NCBI GenBank assembly: GCA_902500995.1
Contig: CABVSR010000002.1
Location: 62,001-126,000 of the forward strand
DNA from: an uncultured Nitrospira sp.
GTDB taxonomy: Bacteria > Nitrospirota > Nitrospiria > Nitrospirales > Nitrospiraceae
Length of the DNA stretch: 64,000 nt
Reading direction: 5' to 3'
The translations under genes and the position numbers were made by a program. Below, one piece after another: positions 50,264-58,830 of this stretch. The notes below the pieces were generated by a model. It worked only from the letters and a program-made list of their open reading frames with translations, was not told the origin of the DNA and did no database searches. The stretch's first letter is position 1, and each line of letters begins with the position of its first letter.

Positions 50264-52237
50264 TTACGCCTCATGCCGGAGGGGCAGCCAGACCTCGACG
50301 ACCGCCCCCTGCCCGGGCGGGCTTTGAATGACGAGTTGCCCATGGTGGCGCTCGACGATGTCCCTCGTGATGGTCAGTCCGAGCCCTACCCCTTTGGCCT
50401 TCCCGTTGGTGAAAAACGGCTCGTAAATCCGCTTCAAATCCTCCTCCGCGATGCCCTTCCCGCCGTCGGCAAACCGCATCAACACACCGGGAATGCGCCG
50501 GAGCTCCGGCGCCAGCGTGGCATAGAGAGGGCCGCCGGCGGGCATCGCCTCGATGGCGTTCATCACGATATTGAGGCAGACCTGAAGAATGTGCGCTCTG
50601 GAGGCATCGACCGCCGGAAGATCCGGCGCGACGGAGCTTCTGATCAGAATCTGATGCTTCATCAGATTGGGCCGGAGGAGCGTGAAGGTATCGTCCAGGA
50701 CCGAAGCCAGGTCGCAGGCGGCCATGTCGAAGGGCCTCGGTCGCAACTGGCTGAGGTGGGATTCCAGGAGTTCATCGATCCGCGATGCCTCCCGCGCGAT
50801 CAACCGGCAACGGTCACGAGCGTCCTGAGGGAGAGACGTTTGCTCCGCCAGATGCGTGGCCAGGCTTCCGAGGCCGATCAGCGGATTTCGCACTTCGTGC
50901 AAAATGCCTCCCGCGAGTTGACCGACCAGCTTGACCTGTTCCGTGTGGCGGAGGGCCTCCAGCATCTGTTCGCGTTCACTCACATCGGTCAGAATCGCCA
51001 TAAAATATTGGGTCGTTCCGTCGGAGGCCTTCACCGGGCTGACACGTTCCCACACCAGAAACTCCGACCCGTCCTTCCGCCGGTTGATGAACCGCTCTAC
51101 AAACGGATGACCGGCGCTGATCGATTGCCAGAGCCGTTCATAAAACTCGGGCGCATGTTTGCCGGACTTGAGAATCACCGGGCGCTGCCCGAGCGCTTCC
51201 TCCCGCGTCCAGCCCGTCATGCGCTCCAGGGCCGGGTTCCAGTCTACGATGGTGCCGGTCGTGTCCGTCATCATCACCCCGTCTTGCGCCGACAGGAACA
51301 GGCGATGATAAAAATCCATCTGCGTTTCTTCATGCCGCCGGCGCTCCAGCACCGCCCCGATCGTATTCGCCATCGTACAGAGAAATTCCTGTTCCTTTTG
51401 TGTGAACCGGCGAACACGCTTCGAATGGGCCGTCATCACGCCATAGACTCGATCCTCCACCAGCATCGGCACACACATGCCGGCCACCGCGCCATGTTCC
51501 GTCAACAGCTTCGATGGAGAAAACCTCGTTTCCCGACGGAGATCGTCGACCACCACCGGAATCCGTTCGTGGATCGCGAACCCGGCCTGCGAATGGGTGC
51601 CGCCTTCGATCGTTAATTTTCCGATCAGGTCACCACGCAGCCCGCTTCCGGCCATGATGTAGAGATGGTCGTCCGGCTCGCGGGGCACCAGAATTTTGCA
51701 CAGCTCCACCTCCAAGGCCGCCGCCGTTTCCTTGACCGCCTCGTTCATCAAGTCCTGAGCCGATATCGCGCTGACACCCAGCGTGCCGATCCGCGCCAGC
51801 ACCGATTGGAATCGCGCCACCTGCGCCGCATCTTGGGCGAGGAGCACCCGTTCCGTCACGTCCTCCAGCACCATCAAGACGCCGCGGTCCCCGCGATACG
51901 GCACCACGTTGAACCGGCAGGCATAATTGAGCGGCCGCCCGTCAGCAGCCATGAGCTGGTATTCCACGTTCTTCCGCGAACCGAGATCGCGCTGGTTCCA
52001 GGCGATAGCATCATCCAGCAGCCGCTTCCGTAGCGCCGGCTCGCCGCCTTCCGGCTGAGTCGCATCGCTTTCCACCAATTCGGCGAATTGAGAGTTTTCG
52101 AAGATGAGCAGCCCGTTGCACACGAAGCACAGACCGCCGTCAATGCAGTCGCTGAGCCAGGCCAGCACTTCTGCGGCGGCGGGTTCCGACCGGACCGGTC
52201 GGGGCAGCTTGGAACGGGTGCGATGGGAGGAGGGCAT
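50264..52237 (-). CDS. PAS-GAF-PAS sensor histidine kinase (NtrB-like)
   Basis: 657 aa from ATG 52237 with AGGA; a GTG at 52264 is possible. N-terminal PAS-like domain (SDCIDGGLCFVCNGLLIFENSQF...), GAF domain (FQSVLARIGTLGVSAISAQDLMNEAVKETAAAL... about 140-300), second PAS with PAC (about 310-430), HisKA with H-box GGILHEVRNPLIGLG and HATPase (FADGGKGI, GVGLGLTITRDIVERHHG). No membrane segment. Partner of the NtrC-type regulator downstream. Confidence 0.94.
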   Translation of the reverse strand: MPSSHRTRSKLPRPVRSEPAAAEVLAWLSDCIDGGLCFVCNGLLIFENSQFAELVESDATQPEGGEPALRKRLLDDAIAWNQRDLGSRKNVEYQLMAADGRPLNYACRFNVVPYRGDRGVLMVLEDVTERVLLAQDAAQVARFQSVLARIGTLGVSAISAQDLMNEAVKETAAALEVELCKILVPREPDDHLYIMAGSGLRGDLIGKLTIEGGTHSQAGFAIHERIPVVVDDLRRETRFSPSKLLTEHGAVAGMCVPMLVEDRVYGVMTAHSKRVRRFTQKEQEFLCTMANTIGAVLERRRHEETQMDFYHRLFLSAQDGVMMTDTTGTIVDWNPALERMTGWTREEALGQRPVILKSGKHAPEFYERLWQSISAGHPFVERFINRRKDGSEFLVWERVSPVKASDGTTQYFMAILTDVSEREQMLEALRHTEQVKLVGQLAGGILHEVRNPLIGLGSLATHLAEQTSLPQDARDRCRLIAREASRIDELLESHLSQLRPRPFDMAACDLASVLDDTFTLLRPNLMKHQILIRSSVAPDLPAVDASRAHILQVCLNIVMNAIEAMPAGGPLYATLAPELRRIPGVLMRFADGGKGIAEEDLKRIYEPFFTNGKAKGVGLGLTITRDIVERHHGQLVIQSPPGQGAVVEVWLPLRHEA

Positions 52238-52334
52238 CAATGTCCTGCTCGTCGGGAGTCTCACATGATCGATGGCGCGCCCGCATGTGCGCGCACCCAG
52301 TATACCGAGCAGGCTCTACCCCGTCGAGGCTCGT

Positions 52335-52437
52335 CTTTCGTCGCTCGTATCTCGTCGCTCGTATTCCCTCTTGCGCTTCACGCTTCACGAGATACGCTTC
52401 ACGAGACACGCCTTCCGTCTCACGTTTCACGCTTTAC
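52335..52437. repeat. Degenerate tandem repeats with 14-bp period
   Basis: CGTCGCTCGTAT occurs at 52339 and again at 52353. CGCTTCACGAGATACG at 52381 and CGCTTCACGAGACACG at 52395 are also 14 bp apart, and further CACG/TACG variants follow. The block lies between the sensor kinase start and the PII-like gene. It looks like a dispersed intergenic repeat family. Confidence 0.75.
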
Positions 52438-52757
52438 GGGACCACGAAATGATCCCGGCGAGTGACCGCGACGTCGCTGACGAACATCGCTCCCGAATGT
52501 TTGTGAAACACAGGTCCGAGACCAGCCAGGATCGGCTCGATTCGCTCTTCCGGCACCACGGTGAACACGATCACCTGGCTGCTGGTGTCGTCGAACAGCA
52601 GATGGCCTTCATGAAATCCATGATGGCCCTTGCCCGACACGTTGTTGATGATCGTGTACCCGGTCGCGCCGACCCTGTCCAACAGGCTGGTGACGATCTT
52701 CAAATGTTCGCCTTCGACCACAATGCGAATCTCTTTCATCGGATGCAGCGTCAGCAT
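52434..52757 (-). CDS. PII-like protein associated with the DAB carbon-uptake system
   Basis: 107 aa from ATG 52757; the ATG at 52739 is an alternative. The ferredoxin-like PII fold is visible: MKEIRIVVEGEHLKIVTSLLDRVGATGYTIINNVSGKGHHG, a T-loop-like insertion, IVFTVVPEERIEPILAGL and a C-terminal strand. The T-loop lacks the uridylylated Tyr motif of GlnB. PII-like proteins beside bicarbonate transporters sense adenine nucleotides or bicarbonate; such a role is inferred here. It starts 17 bp after dabA. Confidence 0.82.
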   Translation of the reverse strand: MLTLHPMKEIRIVVEGEHLKIVTSLLDRVGATGYTIINNVSGKGHHGFHEGHLLFDDTSSQVIVFTVVPEERIEPILAGLGPVFHKHSGAMFVSDVAVTRRDHFVVP

Positions 52758-52774
52758 ACTCCGCCCCCTTCTTC

Positions 52775-55700
52775 CTAATGATCCTTCCTCTCCTGCTTGA
52801 ATGATGCCGTCTGGGCCCATGTCTCCTGCGCCGTGCCGACCGCATCCCCGTCTTTCTGAAGCCGGGCCGGTTCGGCGTCGGCCGCAAGATCGGCCGGCAA
52901 GGCGTGATGTGACTCCGGCGCGCCGGCCACCGGCTGCCAGCCCCGCATGATGTCATAGTGATAGAACTTCGCTTCGCCCGGCTCGCACACCACCAGAGAC
53001 ACCCATTCATTATCGAAGAGCCGCTCCAGGCCGGGGTGTTTGGCGATCACCGCCTCGACTTGGGTTCTGGGCGCCTCAATCACGGCCAACAATCGCATCG
53101 GTTCATGGTAGGGCACAGGGCCGTCCAGCACGGTTTGCGCCGGCAGGCCTAATCGGAGGTCGCCGGTGGCCCCGCTCATGACCCCGACACGCCCGACGAT
53201 GTTGTGATACACCTTGCTCCCGCTGCCGTACACCTCGTTATCCGCGGTGGAGAAATAGTGCTCCATGTTGATCCATTGGGCCACGATGAGCGGCGCCGTC
53301 ATGATCGTTTCCAGCAATTTACCCGACTCGTCCTGCCGGTAATCATAGGAGTGCAGAAAAGACCGGCCTTCCAGATTCAACGGGCGCGTCAGCTCCCGCC
53401 GTCCGATGATGAGGAGATTGTTTTTGGACAGGCCCCATTCCGGACGCACCTGCGCCCAATCCACACTTCGGCGGCCGGCCCTGGTCAGCGGATCCTTGCG
53501 CTTCGATCCCGCGGCAGGCCCCTCTAACGCCAGGCCACGTTCTTGCGCCGACTGCGCGCCCGCCTCCTGGAGGTCATCCAGCAACCGCAGGAGATCCTTG
53601 CGGTGCGTCGCCGGCACATCTTCCAAATCCACGATCCTCACATCGTTCCGGGTCGTATCGTGCGCCGCCGCCACAAAATGGGAATCGCCGGGAATGGTGA
53701 TGCCGCGCCCTTCCAGCACCTTGCGCACAGCCTGATTGTTCGCCATCGCAGCGAAGGCCCGCGCATTTGGCAGGCCGCTGTTTCCTCCGCAAGCGCCGCA
53801 ATCGAGCGCGGACTCATAGGGATTGTTGTCGGACGTGCTCCCGTGGGAACACATCACGACGAGACGCGCAAACCCCGAGGTGAATCCCATGAGCCGGAGC
53901 GCCGCCTCCACGGCATAGGCCTGTTCGGAGACCGAAAAGCCATGCATGGTGATGCGCTGGAGGCGGGACGACATGCCGCGGGGGGTGAGGTTCAGATTGC
54001 GCCGGAATCGTTCATACAAGGCGTCCGTTTCCGCGGGTGTCAGGCCGAGGCTTTTCGCCACGTCCCGGCTCTTCTGCTCGTCCTGGTGGTCCATCGCGCC
54101 GAGCCGGATGGTCTCAATCAACGCCGGGGTGATGTCGGAGCCAAGGGCGGGGAATTCCCGCCGGAGCGCGGCGCGGATGGCCGCGCGTTGCTCCACCGCC
54201 ACCATCTCTTCCGCCTCATGCCTCGTCAGCTTGTCGATAGTGAGCGTCGTCGCCAAGGGCGGCAGCCACAGGCTTTTCAGCCAGGCACTCATGCGCTGGT
54301 ACCACAAGGGGAACAGCGTCTTCCCGAAAAACGGCACGCTGAAAAACCAGCCCAATGCTTCAACCATGACGTAGGGCGTGATGACGTTTTCTTTCAGATC
54401 GTGCAGGAGAGTATGGCCGGCGTGGCTGAGCCGCGCAAACAGCCGGTGCCGGCTCGCCGCCGCCCCATGGTAGCTGCGCGGGATCTCGCGGATATGATTC
54501 TTGGGTTTCAGCAACACGGGAGCGTGGGTGACAGGATGCTCTTCCCCAAATGCCTGGTATTTGACCGGAATGCCGAAAAACCCCGCCACGCCCAGCGTCT
54601 CATACCCCCCGAGCTGTTCAAGGTGCCGGCGGAAAATCTCCGAGCGAACATCGATGCAAAATACCATCTGAGCCAACGGTCGGGACGCGCCGCCGGCAGC
54701 CTTCTCATCCGTCTCCCGCAGCTGTTTCGCGACCCCGCTCAATTGTGCGACCACTTCACGGCGGTGGCGGGCTTCCAACGCTTCCAGCCAGCGATGGTTG
54801 TGCTGCGCAGGCGGAAAGCCGTCGAGCCAGGTCAACACCGTGACCACATCGGAAGACGGCGTCTGGCTGATCAGTTCCGGATCGGCCCCCATCGCATTCG
54901 CGAGTGCCAGCAACCGTCCGGCATCCCGACGCAGGAATTCTTTGGCGCGCCAGTCAGCGCTCTGCTCGAACACCTCCTTGCCCTTCTCGTCCCATTCTGC
55001 CGGCTGGGCCGCCCGGTGGTGACGGCTCCAGGCCCGCGCCTCTCGCTCCACGGAAGGAGCCAAGCGGCCTGCCACGACTTGCCGTCTGAGCCAATGCGCA
55101 TGCGGAAACTGGTCGATATAGCCGCGAACCGCCTCGTAATGGCCCGCAATCCCCAGCAAGTCACGGCACGGCAGCTGCACCAATTCGCGTTCGTAAAACA
55201 ACCGTACGGCGAGATATTTCACGAGATCGATCGGATAGCGCGCTTGCCAGGGATGATGTTGTTCCTCGGCTCGCCACTTGATGTAACCCGTCCAACCGGG
55301 AAGCGCGGACAAGTGCAGGGCAAAGTACGATTCCCAGGCGGACTTGGGAATGCCCAGATCGGCGAGGCAATGCAGGACCGCTTCTTCCGGACGTTCGCCC
55401 AAGGCCTCGATCTTCGCTGCCGCATCCTGAATCCCGAGCAGCCGAAGGGCCGCGTCGTAGCGGGCCACGCGTTTCCAGGCGCGATAAAATGTGTGCTCCC
55501 GATCCGGCATGACCCAAGAGGCTTCGCCCTCGTCTAAGAAGACCCCGCACCACTTGATCATCTGCTCGTTGATGTCCGCCGCCACGGACGTGCCGAGCGT
55601 CCGATCGCACCAGGTCGAGAGCGTCTCATGGGACAACAGGTCCACCGCCTCCCAGGGAACGAGCGGCTCCTCCACGCGGGTGCGGGCAGGCGCGACAGAC

Positions 55701-56140
55701 GGGGTCAGCCAGTCGACGAGCTGGTTCAGCGTCCGATCTCCCGCCTCCCCTGAACCCGGTTGTTCAACCGCCGGCTCGTCCAGCCCATGCACCATGGAAT
55801 GGCGGAGTAACTCGAGATGCGATAATTCCCGTCCCGCAAACAGGACCTGCCGGTCGCCTGCCAGCGGCGCCAGCACCTGAGTGAGATCCTCTTGGCCGAG
55901 ACGACCCTGCGCAAAGTAGCGGCGATACTGGGTACCCGGGAGATACCCTCTTCCGCCCAGCAGTTGCTCCCCGCGCTTGACCGCTTGCTCGAAGGGAAGA
56001 TGCTCCAGACCATGCAGCGGATTGTGGTGGATGAAGGTGCGCATCGGCCAGTACGCGGCAATCGCCTCTCCGGCCAGCTCCACATGGGACCGCAGCTCCA
56101 TCCGCTGGGCATCTGTGAAGGCGCGTCGTTCAAGTGCCAT
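52775..56140 (-). CDS. dabA: DabA (DUF2309), zinc-containing subunit of inorganic-carbon transporter
   Basis: 1121 aa. ATG 56140 chosen for GGAGTCATTGG; the frame continues 186 codons upstream as a shadow of dabB. Beta-carbonic-anhydrase-like ligands are visible: Cys and Asp in FCIDVRSEIFRR, and His and Cys in CSHGSTSDNNPYESALDCGACGGNSG. In characterised DAB systems the same four residues bind zinc, and the complex couples cation gradient to unidirectional CO2 hydration, giving cytosolic bicarbonate. Peripheral partner of the membrane protein DabB, whose gene precedes it by 35 bp. Confidence 0.95.
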   Translation of the reverse strand: MALERRAFTDAQRMELRSHVELAGEAIAAYWPMRTFIHHNPLHGLEHLPFEQAVKRGEQLLGGRGYLPGTQYRRYFAQGRLGQEDLTQVLAPLAGDRQVLFAGRELSHLELLRHSMVHGLDEPAVEQPGSGEAGDRTLNQLVDWLTPSVAPARTRVEEPLVPWEAVDLLSHETLSTWCDRTLGTSVAADINEQMIKWCGVFLDEGEASWVMPDREHTFYRAWKRVARYDAALRLLGIQDAAAKIEALGERPEEAVLHCLADLGIPKSAWESYFALHLSALPGWTGYIKWRAEEQHHPWQARYPIDLVKYLAVRLFYERELVQLPCRDLLGIAGHYEAVRGYIDQFPHAHWLRRQVVAGRLAPSVEREARAWSRHHRAAQPAEWDEKGKEVFEQSADWRAKEFLRRDAGRLLALANAMGADPELISQTPSSDVVTVLTWLDGFPPAQHNHRWLEALEARHRREVVAQLSGVAKQLRETDEKAAGGASRPLAQMVFCIDVRSEIFRRHLEQLGGYETLGVAGFFGIPVKYQAFGEEHPVTHAPVLLKPKNHIREIPRSYHGAAASRHRLFARLSHAGHTLLHDLKENVITPYVMVEALGWFFSVPFFGKTLFPLWYQRMSAWLKSLWLPPLATTLTIDKLTRHEAEEMVAVEQRAAIRAALRREFPALGSDITPALIETIRLGAMDHQDEQKSRDVAKSLGLTPAETDALYERFRRNLNLTPRGMSSRLQRITMHGFSVSEQAYAVEAALRLMGFTSGFARLVVMCSHGSTSDNNPYESALDCGACGGNSGLPNARAFAAMANNQAVRKVLEGRGITIPGDSHFVAAAHDTTRNDVRIVDLEDVPATHRKDLLRLLDDLQEAGAQSAQERGLALEGPAAGSKRKDPLTRAGRRSVDWAQVRPEWGLSKNNLLIIGRRELTRPLNLEGRSFLHSYDYRQDESGKLLETIMTAPLIVAQWINMEHYFSTADNEVYGSGSKVYHNIVGRVGVMSGATGDLRLGLPAQTVLDGPVPYHEPMRLLAVIEAPRTQVEAVIAKHPGLERLFDNEWVSLVVCEPGEAKFYHYDIMRGWQPVAGAPESHHALPADLAADAEPARLQKDGDAVGTAQETWAQTASFKQERKDH

Positions 56141-56175
56141 CCAATGACTCCGTTCCGGCTTCCCGCCCGGCACAA

Positions 56176-57846
56176 CTAGCGTCGAAAGGCCATACGGCCG
56201 ATCATCCGCATCACGTCCTCGACATAAAGACCGTTGAGAAAGGTCACGTAGGCGCGCGCCCGTAGCGTTTCGATCCAGGGCGGCATGAGCAGCGTGACGC
56301 CTTTCGCCTTCCCGTAAATCATGCCCCAGGCGGCGATGATCAAAATCGCCGCGCATCCCACCACCAGATCGAAGAACGAGCGGTTCCACTCCGCAGCGCG
56401 CATGAACGCCGCCGCGGTCTCGTGACCGGGATAGAGGAAATGTGTGAAGGCCTCGCCCGCCCACAGGTACGTGAGGCCGATGACCGCGAGCGCGCCGAGC
56501 ATCGTCAGCGACACGGTCCATGACGCGCCGGTATGCAACCGGTAGAGCGTGAACATCGCTTGCGACGTGGTGACCCACCCGAAGAACAGAAAGATCACGG
56601 CGCCCTGCGCATCCTGCAGCGGGATACTGACGACCCCATGCAGGACGAGCAGAATCACGAGCGGCAACACCAAGGTTGCGACCAGGCCCGTCGTCCACGT
56701 CATGGGAGAAAAACTCTGGGCCTCATTCGCCTTGGCGGCCGGCGGCAATTTGAACTCCGTCCGCGCCTTATGGATGACGGACCCGGAATTGAGGAACAGG
56801 GTGGCCTTGAACAGGCCGTGGGCGCAGAGGTGAAATACTGCCAGGGCGAAGGCGCCCAGCCCGCACTCCATGACCATGTACCCCATCTGCCCCATCGTGG
56901 AATAGACGAGGCGGCGCTTCACGCTAGTCTGCGTCAACATCGCGCTGGCGCCGATCAACGCCGTCACGCCACCGATCACAAACAACAGGTGGAGCGTCGC
57001 CGGAGCAAAGCTGAACAGCGGCGCCAGGCGATTGACGAGAAAGCCGCCGGCGTTCACGATTCCCGCGTGCATCAAGGCTGAGACCGGTGTCGGCGCCTCG
57101 ATCGTGCCGATCAGCCAGACATGGAAGGGAAATTGCGCGGATTTCGTCATCACCGAGAGGACCAGCAGCAGGGTTGCAACCAGCGGTACGTCCAGCCCCG
57201 ACGGCAACCAGGTGACGTCTGCCGATTGGGACGACGGGACCTGCAATCGCGCGAAGAGTTCTGTCAGGTCCAATGTCCCATAGACTGCATAGAGCAGCAG
57301 GATCGCGATCGCGAAGGCCGCATCGCCCAAGCCTTGCGTCCGGAAGGTCTTCTTCCCCGCGTCTCTCGCCGCGCGGCTGGCCGGGTTACAGACCAGAAGC
57401 GACGACAGCAGCCACGTGACCAGATGCCAGCACACAAACATCCAGAAAAGATTGCCGCTGCTGACCAGGATCAGCAGCACGGAGGTGAGCGCGCCCAGGA
57501 ACGCAAAATACCGGACATATCCCGCATCGCCGACCATGTAGCGGTCGGAGTAGACATGAATGATCAGGCTGACCGAACTGATGAGGACCATCATGACCGC
57601 CGCCAAGCGATCCACCAGGAGTGTATAGGCCAAGGGTCCGGACGATCCGCCCAGAATCGACAGGCGGATCGGATCGCCGTACAGCACCATCACAAACGTC
57701 GCCACCGAGGTCAGCGCGGCGCACCAGAGCGTCCCGATGCCAATGCGCGAAATTCGTTCTCCAAGCTCCCGCCGGAATAGGGCGATGAAGAGCGTGCCCA
57801 GGAGGGGCGAGAAGATGGTCAACAGAGGAACGATGGCTTCCATCAC
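56176..57846 (-). CDS. dabB: DabB, NuoL-like membrane subunit of inorganic-carbon transporter
   Basis: 556 aa from a GTG (57846) directly followed by ATG (57843); GGAG lies 8 or 11 nt upstream. About 14 hydrophobic helices, with the proton-channel signatures of Mrp/NuoL antiporter subunits (TKSAQFPFHVWLIGTIEAPTPVSALMHAGIVNAGGFLVNRLAPLF). No other complex I subunits are encoded here, and dabA follows, so this is a DAB system rather than a respiratory fragment. Confidence 0.94.
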   Translation of the reverse strand: MMEAIVPLLTIFSPLLGTLFIALFRRELGERISRIGIGTLWCAALTSVATFVMVLYGDPIRLSILGGSSGPLAYTLLVDRLAAVMMVLISSVSLIIHVYSDRYMVGDAGYVRYFAFLGALTSVLLILVSSGNLFWMFVCWHLVTWLLSSLLVCNPASRAARDAGKKTFRTQGLGDAAFAIAILLLYAVYGTLDLTELFARLQVPSSQSADVTWLPSGLDVPLVATLLLVLSVMTKSAQFPFHVWLIGTIEAPTPVSALMHAGIVNAGGFLVNRLAPLFSFAPATLHLLFVIGGVTALIGASAMLTQTSVKRRLVYSTMGQMGYMVMECGLGAFALAVFHLCAHGLFKATLFLNSGSVIHKARTEFKLPPAAKANEAQSFSPMTWTTGLVATLVLPLVILLVLHGVVSIPLQDAQGAVIFLFFGWVTTSQAMFTLYRLHTGASWTVSLTMLGALAVIGLTYLWAGEAFTHFLYPGHETAAAFMRAAEWNRSFFDLVVGCAAILIIAAWGMIYGKAKGVTLLMPPWIETLRARAYVTFLNGLYVEDVMRMIGRMAFRR

Positions 57847-58244
57847 ACGAAGGTCTCCGACATCGGCATACTTTGCGCGGGGTCTTCAGCAAGAACAAGG
57901 CCCAGGGAGGAAATACCCCCGGGGAGCCAGGAAATGCAAGAAATCGCGGAATCAGCCCCTCACCGGCTGCTCACGGCAGACGGGTCTATTCTGAAGAACC
58001 ACGTGCATCGATGCACAGCCGTGCATATACGCACTCTCATAACATGACTCCCACCATCGAAACAAAGGACGCCATGGCCGGAGAAGGATGCGACGCACTG
58101 ATGATCTGGATGCGCCCGGAACAATCACACCGTTGAGCGCCAACAACAGACGCATGGAATGTGGATGCAGCAGCGCATCGAATCCGCGCGCTGCTTGATG
58201 TGGGTGCGGGCCTGTGATAGCGTTCGCGGAGAGGCCCTTGCGTG
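57847..58244. other. Divergent intergenic region between dab and metal-efflux operons
   Basis: 398 bp without a supported gene. It must hold the promoters of both operons. The main visible signal is the pair of GTGCAT dyads at 58003-58034. A near-match to a sigma-54 promoter for dabB (57889-57904) has spacing one base too long. Confidence 0.6.
58003..58034. promoter_or_regulatory. Two adjacent GTGCAT dyads, probable operator
   Basis: GTGCATCGATGCAC (58003-58016) is a perfect 14-bp palindrome. GTGCATATACGCAC (58021-58034) is a near copy whose start is 18 bp on. Such paired dyads usually bind two dimers of a repressor or activator; they could serve dabB or the efflux genes. Confidence 0.5.
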
Positions 58245-58727
58245 ATGCCCAAGAGACAGCACCGGACAACCAGGTTGAATCATCTCCTGCGTGGATGGGT
58301 GGTACTCTGGTTGCTCGCCCTGCCCCTGTTCCACATCCACCCCGAAACGGATCCGCACCATGGAGAAGCCGGTCATGTCCATGCCGTGGCGGTGCATACG
58401 GTCTTTTCCGGCGACCTGGAAGGCGAATTCGGCGAACAGCGAGAGGCTCCTGCCGCAACTGACGCCGCCGACGGGCCGGTGGTTTCGGCCGAAGCTCCGC
58501 ACGCCTGGAACCCCGATCCCGAAGTCACCCTCTCCCTGCTGAACGACGCCACCGACCGCAAGTTGGTCAAGCCGCTGCTGAGTCACATCCTGTTTGTGGC
58601 CGATCATCTTCAGCCCGTCCTCGATGTGCATGCCCGTCCCCAAGACGAACTCCGGCCTTCTGCCCCCACGAAGCTCTTGATCCAAGACGTGCCTGCGCGC
58701 GCTCCGCCCTCCCCGTTTCTCAGCTAA
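58245..58727 (+). CDS. His-rich exported protein preceding metal-efflux genes
   Basis: 160 aa from ATG 58245 (GTG at 58242 possible; GAGAGG about 10 nt upstream). One hydrophobic segment (LRGWVVLWLLALPLFHI) is followed by a His/Glu cluster (HIHPETDPHHGEAGHVHAVAVH) likely to bind metal. The rest is acidic and unstructured apart from LLSHILFVADHLQPVLDVHA. It resembles short DUF2946-like proteins often placed in front of CzcCBA operons. Possible periplasmic metal sensor or chaperone. Confidence 0.65.
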   Translation: MPKRQHRTTRLNHLLRGWVVLWLLALPLFHIHPETDPHHGEAGHVHAVAVHTVFSGDLEGEFGEQREAPAATDAADGPVVSAEAPHAWNPDPEVTLSLLNDATDRKLVKPLLSHILFVADHLQPVLDVHARPQDELRPSAPTKLLIQDVPARAPPSPFLS

Positions 58728-58830
58728 TCATCGGTTCTATCGATAACGACATTGTGATCGTGCTGGTGCCGTCGGCGAGGCCTGTCCCGGGTCTCGTGCC
58801 ACGACCTGCGCGAAACGGAGGAGGCCTTCG

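Noticed and set aside
53543-55537. 664-codon plus-strand open frame
   Set aside because: Antisense of dabA, whose zinc ligands and family match are clear.
56141-56698. N-terminal extension of DabA by 186 codons
   Set aside because: Lies inside dabB in another frame; the ATG at 56140 has a good ribosome-binding site and begins the known DabA sequence.
57889-57904. Near sigma-54 promoter for dabB
   Set aside because: Spacing between the GG and GC elements is one base too long, which sigma-54 does not tolerate.
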